Source of the DNA: Rutidosis leptorrhynchoides
Taxonomy: Eukaryota > Streptophyta > Magnoliopsida > Asterales > Asteraceae
Length of the DNA: 64,000 nucleotides
Assembly: GCF_046630445.1 (NCBI RefSeq)
Contig: NC_092343.1
Coordinates: 138,439,501 to 138,503,500 of the forward strand
Direction: 5' to 3'
Shown: piece by piece, positions 1 through 11,689 of the stretch
Layout of the letters: each line of letters begins with the position of its first letter
Numbering within the stretch: the first letter of the stretch is position 1
The notes under the pieces: model-generated
Seen by the model: only the letters and a program-made list of their open reading frames with translations
What the model was told of the DNA's origin: nothing
Database searches by the model: none
Made by a program: the position numbers and the translations under genes

Positions 1-260
1 TAGTTATGGGGTGCGCCGCACCGGTGGTTTGATGCGCCGCACCATTTGGCTGGGAGGAGATTCTCTTTGTTTCTTCACCTTGGCTCATTATCCATGCTTA
101 ATTTTGGTCAATTTTACACCGTTTTAAGACTTCTAGCATGATCTAGCCATTAATACCACTTTCGACCCAAAAACCATCATTCGAGCTCACAAATTTTCAT
201 AAACCGAGTATAAATCGGAGGATATTGCGAGGAAACGTATGGATGATTCTAGGAATATCA
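1..260 (-). repeat. Start of an LTR of an old retroelement (partial)
   Basis: Read on the minus strand, an LTR-like sequence begins TGATATTCCTAG at 260, directly after a purine tract, and runs off the left edge of the window. It carries two short GC-rich inverted repeats: a perfect one at 10-22 (GGTGCGCCGCACC) and a copy with one mismatch at 31-43. The far end of the LTR is outside the window, so its length and terminal CA cannot be checked. The Athila/Tat-like assignment rests on the neighbouring tract only. Confidence 0.5.
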
Positions 261-275
261 AATCCCCCACACTTG
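261..275 (-). other. Polypurine tract of the old minus-strand element
   Basis: On the minus strand the sequence reads AAGTGTGGGGGATT immediately before the TG of the putative LTR. A little upstream is GAGGACAAGCAATG (283-296). The pairing of 'gaggacaagcaa' with 'caagtgtgggggat' is, from memory, typical of the 3' end of Athila/Tat-lineage Ty3 elements. This tract would prime plus-strand DNA synthesis. Confidence 0.5.
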
Positions 276-2366
276 AACATTGCTTGTCCTCAAGAAAGCT
301 AAGCTCAAAACTCAAGAATAATGAAATACTACATCAACTAGAAATGCTCAAATGGAATTGGACGAAGTGTAAATGATTACCTTTGAATAACCCCACCTCC
401 ACAAACAAGACGTTCTAGCTTCACTCCTTTACTTCCTTCACACTTTTTGATGGGTGAAACTTTGGTAGGTGGTGTGCCAATCCACATTTTTGTCATTATG
501 GTAGACAAAGCACAAACTTCAAACTTCCATCTAACCTGAAGGCTCCAAATTCAAGCTTAAACTACTCTTCAACAATCTCCATCTGCCTTCTCCCTAGAAC
601 GTCTTCAAAACAACACACAAACTCCTCTCCTCCATGCAATCCCACCCCAACAACCTCCAATCAATTACCCAAAATCTTCACATTCGAAATATAGAAAACC
701 ATGTTCATGCATCTTTCCAAAAAGTTTGACCTTAGGGAACACAAGGCCTTTAGAAAACCACTTTGATTTTAGAAAAGGAAAATGAGTCAAGTTTTTACAC
801 AAGACAAGATTTTCCGGAAATTTATGTTGGTTTTCTAAGGCGATGTGCATACAAGCCATCCCGGTTTTGGAATGACCGCACAGATAATTGATATCCCGGT
901 ATATCATCTAGGATGAACTACCTCCCGGTTTGAAGGTGATGAGATAACAATTGTCTTGGTGTTGAGTGTGCGTTCAAAGTTATCCCCGTGATTCGAGATA
1001 ACTGCACTAATAAATGCCACCCCGATAAACATACTATCCGGTACCATGATCGACGGAGTGGAAATTATCTTCGTGAAAGGAATGGTTGTCATCCACGGTT
1101 AACTTCATGTTCAAGTCAAAGATAAATTTCTTACAATTGCACCCTTTTATCCCTTGTGGTCTAGGGGAGTACAATTGCAAGATCGCAAACCATGGCTTAA
1201 GTCCCATCGGACCCTACTTCCCACAATACTTAGCTTTTATGCTAAAATTTTGAGATAATGTATGAAGTAGATAACATATTACCATAGTTGGTTGATCAAT
1301 GAGAAATATGGTCACCCTCGGGTTCAAGGTGACTACTCCCAAAATACACCAAAGGGAAAGAAGGGTAAGCGTATTTGGGAGAAGGGCCACAAGGTCATCC
1401 CCCACGACATGCGTGGTCTAAGCGCACGCTAGCGCTAGGCCATTGCTCCACCAAAGGTAAAGAACCTTGTGAAGCTTAGAGCTCCTCTTCCTACGGTACC
1501 TCACATCTTGAAATGATGTTGGTATAAAACAGTGTAGATTGGGAAGTCTCTTACACCGAGTACCACGAAATTTGGGAGACTTTACTCCCTTTAAGAGGTG
1601 GGTTTGAATCACCTTTGAGTATTTAAAATTAAATAACCAATGTTTAAGCCATTAAGTTATGCTTGTACTTGTATGTATTGGTTTTTAATTGTTTCCAAAA
1701 ATTTGTTTCAACATTGGAAGTTTTAATCTTGTTTAGATATATGTGACCATTTACCAAAAATTTTGAATTTGACCCGAAATCTATCTCCCCCCACACTTGT
1801 TTTGTTGTAATGTCCTCATTACAATTTAAAGTAAAATAGAATAGATTGAGGAACAAAATGAAAGAAATTGAGAAGGGAACAAGATTGGACCAGTCATAAA
1901 TTCATTGGATCGTTGAAAATTCGCATCATGGTAAAATAGGTCACCCAAAATTCTTACAAGTTGTTGTGCTTGATGCCTGAACTTAATGCCAGGCTTGTAT
2001 CAATCAATCAAAATGTGTCCTGCCATAAAGATTCAAACATGCACAAGAGTTGTGGTGCAGTACTTGGAGAAGTACATTGCATCCACAAATGGTACCAACA
2101 ATCCAACAATATCCATCACAAACAAACCACAATAGTATCAAATCGTAATGCTAACAACAATCCATAGCATACGATGATAATAAATCCACATTCACAATTA
2201 TCACAGTCATCCATCACAAACAAATGATAAATAATAATAAGAAAAACCATATCAAGTGAAATAATGATAAAGAGTTAAGTTATTACATGCCACAATTATT
2301 CAAAATATCTAAATCATACCATCACAAATATCCAATTATTTTGAATCACACAACACAATTATAAAT
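276..2366 (-). other. Non-coding 3' region of the old element; no gene recognised
   Basis: About 2.1 kb without a recognisable coding region. Short minus-strand open stretches of 60-80 codons near 665-907, 1214-1405 and 1418-1612 match nothing I know. A second purine tract read on the minus strand, AACAAGTGTGGGGGGAGA (1786-1803), resembles the one at 261-275 and is also preceded by a 'gaggaca' motif. It may mark an older duplicated end. From about 1960 the sequence becomes AT-rich with many 'ccatcacaa' words. The last five bases, TAAAT (2362-2366), would be the target site of the LARD insertion. Confidence 0.4.
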
Positions 2367-2904
2367 TGAGATGACCCGTCCTAATCCATAAGGACGAATA
2401 CAAAAACATATGGATACATTGCGAGGTATTTGACCTCTATTTGATACATTTTACAAACATTGCATTCGTTTTAAAAAAAACCAGCTTTCATTACATCGAG
2501 ATTTGACAGGCATGCATACCATTTCATAATATCCAAACTATAAATGACCTAATCTGCCATTTACTTAATAATAATCTTTATTGAACTCAACGACCTGAAT
2601 GCAACATCTTTTGAAATATGTCATGAATGACTCCAAGTAATATCTTTAAAATGAGCAAATGCACAGCGGAAGATTTCTTTAATACATGAGAATAAACATG
2701 CTAACAAGTCTCAACCAAAAGGTGGCTAGTTCATTAGTTTATCGTAAACAATCATTTTCATTATTTTAATAGACCACAAGATTTTCATTTCCATTTCTCA
2801 TAAATATACATCTCATATCAGGTATTTCACACTGCATAGAGATAAAAATCATTCATATGGATTGAACACCTGGTAACCGACATTAACCTTAATGCATAGA
2901 ATAT
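2367..2904 (-). repeat. Distal part of the LARD 3' LTR (separated from 19928-24237)
   Basis: On the minus strand this segment ends ...CGGGTCATCTCA at 2367, the terminal CA of the LTR. It is homologous to 28879-29414, the matching part of the other LTR copy. It stops in the middle of the LTR at 2904, where the Ty3 element begins, and the LTR resumes at 19928 with 'ccccacagacatctcgtctg'. The duplicated AATAT (2900-2904 and 19923-19927) is the target site duplication of that insertion. Confidence 0.85.
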
Positions 2905-5900
2905 TGTAGTGACCCGAACTTTTCCATGTTTATATATATTAAATGAAATTGTTATTTACATGATTAAGTGTTTCCAACATGTTAAGCAATCAAACTTGTT
3001 AAGACTTGATTAATTGAAACAGGTTTTATATAGACAATTGACCACCCAAGTTGACCGGTGATTCACGAACGTTAAAACTTGTAAAAACTATATGATGTCA
3101 TATATATGGATATATATATATATATATAATTAACATGGTATTATGATAATTAAACATATCATTAAGTATATTAACAATGAACTACATATGTAAAAACAAG
3201 ACTACTAATTTAATGATTTCGAAACGAGACATATATGTAACGATTATCGTTGTAATGACATTTAATGTATATATATATATCATATTAAGATATATTAATA
3301 CATCATATGTAATAATTTAACATCTCATTTGATATAATAAACAATGGGTTAACAACATTTAACAAGATCGTTAACCTAAAGGTTTCAAAACAACACTTAC
3401 ATGTAACGACTAACGATGATTTAACGAATTAGTTAAAATGTATATACATGTAGTGTTTTAATATGTATTCATACACTTTTGAAAGACTTCAATACACTTA
3501 TCAAAATACTTCTACTTAACAAAAATGCTTACAATTACATCCTCGTTCAGTTTCATCAACAATTCTACTTGTATGCACTCGTATTTATACTCGTACAATA
3601 CATAGCTTTTAGATGTATGTACTATTGGTATATACACTCCAATGATCAGCTCTTAGCAGCCCATGTGAGTCACCTAACACATGTGGGAACCATCATTTGG
3701 CAACTAGCATGAAATATCTCATAAAATTACGGAAATATTAGTAATCATTCATGACTTATTTACAAGTAAACAAAATTACACATCCTTTATATCTAATCCA
3801 TATACCAATGACCAAAAACACCTACAAACACTTTCATTCTTCAATTTTATTCATCTAATTGATCTCTCTCAAGTTCTATCTTCAAGTTCTAAGTGTTCTT
3901 CATATATTCTATAAGTTCTAGTTTCATAAAATCAAGAATACTTCCAAGTTTGCTAGCTTACTTCCAATCTTGTAAAGTGATCATCCAACCTCAAGAAATC
4001 TTTCTTATTTGCAGTAAGATATCTTTCTAATACAAGGTAATACTCATATTCAAACTTTGATTCAATTTCTATAACTATAACAATCTTATTTCGAGTGGAA
4101 ATCTTACTTGAACTTGTTTTCGTGTCATGATTCTGCTTCAAGAACTTTCAAGCCATCCAAGGATCCTTTGAAGCTAGATCTATTTTTCTCATTTACAGTA
4201 GGTTTACCTACTAAAATTAAGGTAGTAATGATGCTCATAACATCATTCGATTCATACATATAAAACTATCTTATTCGAAGATTTAAACTTGTAATCACTA
4301 GAACATAGTTTAGTTAATTCTAAACTTGTTCACACATAAAGTTAATCCTTATAACTTGACTTTTAAAATCAACTAAACACATGTTATATATCTATATGAT
4401 ATGCTAACTTAATGATTTAAAACCTGGAAACACGAAAAACACCGTAAAATCGGACATACGCCGTCGTAGTAACACCGCGGGTTGTTTTGGGTTTGATAAT
4501 TAAAAACTATGATAAAATTTGATTTAAAAATTGTTCTTCTGGGAAAATGATTTTTCTTATGAATATGAAACTATATCCAAAAATCATGGTTAAACTCAAA
4601 GTGGAAGTATGTTTTTCAAAATGGTCATCAAGACGTCGTTCTTTCGACTGAAATGACTACCTCTTACAAAAATGACTTGTAACTTATAATTTTGACTATA
4701 AAACTACAAATTTTCTATTTATATTCATAAAATAGAGTTCAATATGAAATCATAGCAATTTGATTCACTCAAAACGGATATAAAACGAAGAAGTTATGGG
4801 TAAAACAAGATTGGATATTTTTTTATTGTTGTAGCTACGGGAAATATTGTAACAATTCTATACAAATCATATCCTAGCTAACTTATATTGTATTATACAT
4901 GTATTCTAATATATTATGTAATCTTGGGATACCATAGACACGTATGCAAATGTTTTGACATATCATATCGACCCATGTATATATATTATTTGGAACAACC
5001 ATAGACACTCTATATACAGTAATGTTGGAGTTAGCTATACAGGGTTGAGGTTGATTCCAAAAATGTATATGCTTTGAGTTATGATCTTGCCTGAGACATG
5101 TATACACTGGGTCTAGGATTGATCCAAGATAATATATATATCGATTTATTTATGTACATCTAACTATGGACAACTAGTTGTAGATTATTAACGAGGACAG
5201 CTGACTTAATAAGCTTAAAACATTAAAACGTATTATAAAATGTTGTAAATATATTTTGAACATACTTGGATATATATGTACATATTTGTTATAGGTTCGT
5301 AAATCGATCAGTGGCCAAGTCTTACTTCCCGACGAAGTAAAAATCTGTGAAAGTGAGTTATAGTCCCACTTTTAAAATCTAATATTTTGGGATGAGAATA
5401 CATGCAACTTTATAAATGTTTTACGAAATAGACACAAGTAAATGAAACTACATTATATGGGTGAATGATCGAAGCCGAATATGCCCCTTTTTAGCTTGGT
5501 AGCCTAAGAATTTGGCCTAAAGATAGATCTATCGAGCCCAACAAGCCCCATTCTGGAATTTGGAATGCTTTAGTACTTCGAAATTATCATGTTCGATGGG
5601 TGTCCTGGAATGATGGGGATATTCTATATGCATCTTGTTAATGTCGGTTACCAGGTGTTCACCATATGAATGATTTTTATCTCTATGTATGGGATGTATT
5701 GAAATATGAAATCTTGTGGTCTATTATTATGATTTGATAATATATAGGTTAAACCTGTAACTCACCAACATTTTTGTTGACATTTTAAGCATGTTTATTC
5801 TCAGGTGATTATTAAGAGCTTCTGCTGTTGCATACTAAAATAAGGAAAGATTTGGAGTCCATGCTTGTATGATATTGTGTAAAAACTGCATTCAAGAAAC

Positions 5901-6147
5901 TTATTTTTGATGTAATATATTCTTATTGTAAACCATTATGTAATGGTCGTGTGTAAACAATATATTTCAGATTATCATTATTTGATAATCTACGTAATGC
6001 TTTTTAAACCTTTATCGATAAAATAAAGGTTATGCTTATTTTAAAAATGAATGCAGTCTTTGAAAAACGTCTCATATAGAGGTCAAAACCTCGCGACGAA
6101 ATCAATTAATATGGAACGTTTATAATTAATATGAACGGGACATTTCA
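2905..6147 (+). repeat. 5' LTR of the F-box Ty3 element
   Basis: 3243 bp, TG...CA ends, nearly co-linear with 16644-19922 (3279 bp). It contains 'aactcaccaacatttttgtt' followed by 'catgtttattctcaggtgat' near 5760-5806, a conserved stretch also found in the other Ty3 LTRs here. That stretch resembles a transcribed region with a possible splice site (CAG/GTGA). No host gene lies inside. Confidence 0.93.
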
Positions 6148-6149
6148 GT

Positions 6150-6161
6150 TGGTATCCGAGC
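6150..6161 (+). other. Primer binding site, initiator tRNA-Met type
   Basis: TGGTATCCGAGC lies two bases after the LTR end. It matches the plant tRNA-iMet complement TGGTATCAGAGC except for one A-to-C change. It primes minus-strand DNA synthesis. Confidence 0.85.
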
Positions 6162-6354
6162 GTTGGTCTTAGAGAACTAGAAATTTGCATTAGTGTGTCT
6201 TATCGAGTTTGTTATGATACATTAGTGAGTCTGGACTTCGATCGTGTTTTCTTTAAAACGATTGCTTAACACTTTTGTTGGAAACTATATATTATTAACA
6301 TGCAAATATTATGTGATATATTAACCTCTTAATGTGTTTGATATTGTGTGATAG

Positions 6355-6975
6355 ATGTCTACCACTAGTACAAATCCCATCGATTCACCTAATAATAATG
6401 AAGAGTCGAATATATTTTGGGAAGATTCAAAAATTCCCGAAGAAGAACCGAAAGAGGAGGAATCGGAAGAGGAGGAACAGGAAGAAGAAGAACCGGAAGA
6501 GGATGAACCGGAAGAAGAAGAGGTTCCGGAGGAAGAAATATCGATACCTACAGTAATTCGATTAAATAAAAGAAAATCCTCAACCAACGGACCAAAGTTA
6601 ATAATGGTCAATGGTGTTTCTGCCGAGGAAGCAAAATATTGGGAAGATTACCAATTTTCCAATGAATCGGATCCCGATGAGGATTCCGATGATGTTATAG
6701 AAATTACCTCGACCCAATTTAATAAAGCGAAAGAAAATAATAAGGGAAAAGGTATAAAAATTGAGAAACCCGATTCCAACCCCGATGAACTTTATATGTA
6801 TCGGCAACATCCGTATTTCCTAAAATGTAACAATGACCCGGGAACCTCTAAACCACCAGGTTTTTCTAAACCATTATGGAAAATGATGGCTCGTATTAGA
6901 GGAACACCATATATTCCTAGAAAATTAGGAAAACGAACCAAGTCCGAAGAAGAAGAAACCAGTGATTCAGATTAG
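6355..6975 (+). CDS. Acidic accessory protein of the Ty3 element (ORF A), unknown function
   Basis: An intact 206-codon ORF about 200 bases after the PBS. Residues about 25-65 are almost pure Glu/Pro (repeats such as EEEEPEEDEPEEEE). A mixed middle part contains KRKSS and an acidic SDPDEDSDD stretch near 105-115. The end is basic and then acidic (PRKLGKRTKSEEEETSDSD). There is no signal peptide, membrane segment or zinc finger, and it is not gag: it lacks the WW/Y-R-P pattern and zinc knuckles. The ATG is preceded by 'gtgtgatag', which could be a weak splice acceptor. It survives unbroken although gag and pol in the same copy have stops, but the low-complexity composition makes that weak evidence of selection. 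A nuclear or chromatin-facing role is only a guess from composition. Confidence 0.7.
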   Translation: MSTTSTNPIDSPNNNEESNIFWEDSKIPEEEPKEEESEEEEQEEEEPEEDEPEEEEVPEEEISIPTVIRLNKRKSSTNGPKLIMVNGVSAEEAKYWEDYQFSNESDPDEDSDDVIEITSTQFNKAKENNKGKGIKIEKPDSNPDELYMYRQHPYFLKCNNDPGTSKPPGFSKPLWKMMARIRGTPYIPRKLGKRTKSEEEETSDSD

Positions 6976-7109
6976 AGGGTTGTAATCATGTTGTGTATTA
7001 TATGTATTGTAGTGTGCTTGTACTTTTATGTTCTATGTAAAAATTGCTTGTATTGTTTGTTAATTATCTTTTACGAATCTAATCCTTGTCTATTTTACAG
7101 TATAAAAAA

Positions 7110-7802
7110 ATGGACGTTAAGGGTAAACAACCGAATATTTTAGAAGACCTACCAGAGAATATGATTGAGGAAATCTTGTCTAGAGTCGGTCAGAATTCAT
7201 CAGCACATTTAGTTACGGCAAAATTAACTTGTCAAACATTTGAAAGACTTTCCAGAAATGCCTTAGTTTATAAAAGGTTTTCCTTTGATAGGTGGGGTAT
7301 ATCACATTGGGGAGACCGTATGTTACGCCGTATTTTCTTTAAAGCGTTAAATGCGAGGAACTCAAATGCAATTTTACACTACGGTTTAAGAACCTATTTT
7401 GACTCAACATATCCCAACATAGGATTTCATGAGTTAGAAAGAGCTTCTAACATGCAACATAAAGAAGCATGTTATACTTAAGGGTTAGTGATGTTCGCTT
7501 CTTACCAAAGTGAGAAAAAGAATATCGGGTTACAACTTTTAAATAAGACCTTCCCACAAGTGACGGATTCAGTAGTTGTGGTGAGAAACAAGGTTTTTAG
7601 ATTATTACGGGGCTGTTGGACATTACGAAACCCTCGTCCTTTTGACGACATTACAACACGCTGCCTAGCCAATGGTCATAACGGTTACTTTCCACAAGAC
7701 CAAGGATGGGAAGTCGTCTTAGTAAAACCTGAATGCATGACTTGTTTCTGGACTTATGAATTACGTGTCTTTATTTCCTTTATTGAACAACTTGCGTATT
7801 AA
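7110..7802 (+). pseudogene. F-box protein gene captured by the Ty3 element, one in-frame stop
   Basis: Begins at ATG 7110 and runs in one frame to TAA 7800-7802, interrupted only by TAA 7479-7481 after codon 123. N-terminal residues about 12-55 form an F-box: EDLPENMIEEILSRVG, then a Leu/Cys-rich helix (TAKLTCQTFERLSRN) and VYKRFSF. The rest (residues about 60-230) resembles the poorly characterised plant F-box family that includes Arabidopsis At1g67623 (recalled, not searched). It has short hydrophobic helices, a region LLRGCW...RPFDD and a C-terminal C-x2-C-x-W (CMTCFWTYE). F-box proteins link Skp1/Cullin1 ubiquitin ligases to substrates. The ATG follows 'tattttacag', a good splice-acceptor-like sequence, 15 bases upstream. 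It lies between ORF A and gag, in the element's own orientation and inside its LTRs, so it is an element gene and not a neighbouring host gene. The stop could be a copy-specific mutation of a family gene that is intact elsewhere. Confidence 0.78.
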
Positions 7803-8127
7803 CTAGTTTTATCTTCAAAACTGTTTTGTATCAAAGTGTACTATACTTCATGTTATATGTAATATAGCGAAGTTGTAAGTTTGAAGAATATTTGTATGTG
7901 ATATATTATTAAAAATCAGTTTTTCATATGGAATTGTAGTAGTTGAATTGTATATTAGCTACTAAGTATGAACTTAACGGGTAGGTAGTACCCGAATTTA
8001 AACTTATAAAACGCTAATATGAAGAAAAAGCTTTTATAAATAAGTAAATATAATGCTACGAGATACTATTGACTACTCTTAAATTCTATATAATTAACTC
8101 AATTCTTTTGGCTATTTTTTGAAGGAA
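7803..8127 (+). other. Spacer between F-box ORF and gag with a PPT-like sequence
   Basis: AT-rich non-coding stretch. At 7976-7987 it contains AACGGGTAGGTA, matching the 3' polypurine tract of the related LARD element (AACGGGTAGGTAC just before its LTR). It could be a second internal plus-strand primer or a scar of recombination that added the upstream ORFs. Confidence 0.5.
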
Positions 8128-9885
8128 ATGGCACCGGCGACTCGTCAGAATTTGAACATGAGCGAGGAAGACTTCCGTGTTTTCCTTGCAGTAAACATAG
8201 CCGCAGTACAGGCTGCGATGCAAAATAACAATAACTCTGGATCTAGCAGTGGAACTAATTCTACAAGAAATCGTGTAGGATGCACCTACAAAGAATTCAC
8301 TGTCTGCAAACCTTTGGAATTTGATAGAACCGAAGGACCAATTGGATTGAAACGGTGGACCAAGAAAGTCGAATCGGTGTTTTCCATAAGTAAGTGTACT
8401 GAAGAGGACAAAGGTAAGTACGCTACACATACCTTCACAGGTACTGCGTTAACGTGGTGGAACACCTACCTTGAACAGGTAGGACAAAATGCTGCTTACG
8501 CACTACCGTGGTTGGCATTTAAGCAATTGATGAACGAGCAGTACCGTCCTAGAAACGAAGTCAATAAGCTCAAGGCAGAACTTAGAGAGTTACGAACACA
8601 TGAGTTCGACGTTACCACGTATGAACGATGATTCACAAAGTTCTGCCTATTGTGTCCGGGAGCGTTCGAAGATGAAGAAGAGAAGATTGACGCATTTGTA
8701 AAAGGGTTACCAGTAAGGATTCAAGAAGATGTGAGTTCACACGAGTCTGCTTCCATATAAAAGGCAAGTAAAATGGCTCATAAACTCATAAATCAGATTG
8801 AGGGAAGAATTAAAGAGCAGGCAGCCGAAGAAGCCAACACGAAACAACTCAAGAGAAAGTGGGAAGAAACCAGTGACAAGGGTCACCAATACAACAACAA
8901 CAACAATTACAACCACAACCGCAACAACAATCGCAACAATAACCGCAATCCTAACAATAACTACAACAAACGTTCCAACAACAATAAAAACTACAACAAC
9001 CGTTCCAATAACAATAACAATCCCAACAACAACCTCAATAACAACAACGGCAACAAAAACCAAAAATACCAAAGGTGTAAAGAGTACCACCAGAATGGGT
9101 TCTGCACGACATTTTGCACCAAGTGTAAAAGAACTGGCCATGGTGCGAAAAAGTGTGAGGTCTACGGACCAAAGTTTAACAGAACTAAAGGAACAAATAG
9201 TGGCGAAACAAGTAATGCTGCCTTTGTTTGTTATGGATGTGGAAAATCGAGCCACATTAGAAGTAATTGCCCGAATCAGGGGAATACTAATGGGCAGGGC
9301 CGCGGAAGAGTTTTCAATATTAATACGGCAGAAGCGCAGGAAGACCCGGAGCTTGTTACGGGTACGTTTCTTATTGATAATAAATCTGCTTATGTTTATA
9401 TGATTCGGGTGCGGATAGAAGCTATATGAGTAGAGATTTTTGTGCTAAGTTAAGTTACCCATTGACGCCTTTGGATAGTAAATTTTTACTCGAATTAGAA
9501 AACGGTAAATTAATTTCAGCAGATAATATATGTTGGGATAGAGAAATTAAACTGGGTGATGAAACGTTTAAGATTGATTTAATGCCAGTCGAGTTAGGGA
9601 GTTTTGATGTAATAATTGGCATGGACTGGTTGAAGAAGGTGAGAGTAGAGGTCGTTTGTTACAAAAATGCGATTCGCATTATGCGTGAAAAGGGAAAACC
9701 TTTAATGGTGTACGGAGAAAAGAACAATGCGAAATTAAATCTTATTAGTAGTTTGAAGGCGCAAAAACTAATAAGAAAAGGTTGTTATGTCATTCTATCA
9801 CACATCAAGGAAGTTAAACCTGAAGAAAAGAACATCAGTGATGTTCCCACCGCAAAAGAATTTCCCGATGTATTTCCGAAAGAAT
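8128..9885 (+). pseudogene. gag and protease part of the Ty3 polyprotein, disrupted
   Basis: Gag starts at ATG 8128 (MAPATRQNLN). It shows the retrotransposon gag core (CTYKEFTVCKPLEF, GPIGLKRWTKKVESVF, ALTWWNTYLEQ, EQYRPRNEVNKL), an Asn-rich linker at about 8890-9060, and two CCHC zinc knuckles (CTKCKRTGHGAKKC near 9119 and CYGCGKSSHIRSNC near 9229) for RNA binding. In-frame stops lie at 8629-8631 (TGA where CGA is expected) and 8758-8760 (TAA). Just before the protease active site the frame shifts: DSGAD (9402) is in a different frame from gag. Protease follows to FDVIIGMDWL (about 9600-9632), then the linker to RT, which is cut at 9885 by the solo LTR. Coding resumes at 13801. Confidence 0.9.
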
Positions 9886-11550
9886 TGAAATGACCCGTCC
9901 TAATCCATCCTGACGAAGTCCATATCGATTATAAACGATTGACAACAGTTGATTACATCGCGAGGTACTTGACCTCTATATGATACATTTTACAAACATT
10001 GCATTCAATTTTGAAAAGACAATCTTTCATTTCATCGAAAGTTGACGGCGTGCATACCATTTTATAATAAATCTAACTATAATTGATTTAATAATAATCT
10101 TGATGAACTCAATGACTCGAATGCAACGTCTTTTGAAACATGTCATGAATGACTCCAAGTAATATCTCTAAAATGAGCAAATGCACAGCGGAAGGTTTCT
10201 TTCGTACCTGAGAATAAACATGCTTTCAAGTGTCAACCAAAAGGTTGGTGAGTTCATTAGTTTAACATAAATAATCATTTCATAATTTTAATAGACCATA
10301 AGATTTCATATTTCTATTTCTCATAAACATACGTCCCATGCATAGAGACAAAAATATCATTCATATGGATTGAACACCTGGTAACCGACATTAACAATAT
10401 GCATATAAGAATATCCCCATCATTCCGGGATCCTCCTTAGGGCATGATATAAATTTCAAAGTACTAAAGCATCCGGTACTTTGGATGGGGCTTGTTGGGC
10501 CCGATAGATCTATCTTTAGAGTTCGCGTCAATTAGGGTGTCTGTTCCCTAATTCTTAGATTACCATACTTAATAAAAAGGGGCATATTCGATTTCGATCA
10601 TTCAACCATATAATGTAGTTTCGATTACTTGTGTCTATTTCGTAAAACAGTTATAAAAACAGCGCATGCATTCTCAGTCCCAAAAATATATATTGCAAAA
10701 GCATTTAAAAAGGGAATAATGAAACTCACCTAATGTATTTTGTAGTAAAAATACATATGACTATATTGAACAACTGAACAATGCAGGGTTGGCCTCGGAT
10801 TCACGAACCTATATCATTTGTATATTTATCAATACTCATAATCGTAATCGAATAAATTTATATATATTTATTCATAACTTATTAGTTATATCATGTTTAT
10901 ATTAATAATATATTTAAGTTTCATATATTCATTTTATATATGTAAAAAAATATACATTGTTATGTTGTATGTGTTACATATATTTATGTAAATATATTTC
11001 ATTTGTTTATCAAACAGTAGTTCTAATTATACTAAGTTAATATTAGTAAAGGTAAAAATAATGATAAATACCTTAATAATATACTTACGATAATAATACT
11101 AATATTTATGTAAGTACTAATAAATCGTATCATTTTTATAATAATATTACCAATGTTAATCCTAATCATAATATTTATAATAGTACTAAAATCGTACGAT
11201 TAATAATATTAATATTACTTATAATAATACAATTGATAATATTAAGAATATTATTACTTAATAATAATACTAGTGATAATGATACTAATAGTAGTCATAA
11301 TTGTAACTTTCAATTGTATTAGTAATAATAAATGATAGCTTTTATTAGTGATGATGATAATAACAATAATATCTAATATTAACAATAATATTAACCATAA
11401 TGATAATATTTTTAGTAATAATAATGTTAATACCAATAATTTCTAAATATACTATTAAATACAATAATAATAATAACATTAATTAATAATACCTAACAAC
11501 AACAATAACTATAACAATAACAATCGTAATAATAATAACAACAACAACAC

Positions 11551-11641
<91 letters not shown>
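11551..11641. repeat. (TAA)n microsatellite
   Basis: About 30 uninterrupted TAA units inside the solo LTR, preceded by imperfect AAC/AAT repeats from about 11460. Confidence 0.97.
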
Positions 11642-11646
<5 letters not shown>

Positions 11647-11689
11647 TCAAATTATACCTTAGAAAGGTTAAAAAGAGAGAAATTGCCTA

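Noticed and set aside
665..1612. Small minus-strand frames of 60-80 codons as host genes
   Set aside because: No motif, no supporting context, and they lie in the 3' non-coding part of an old retroelement.
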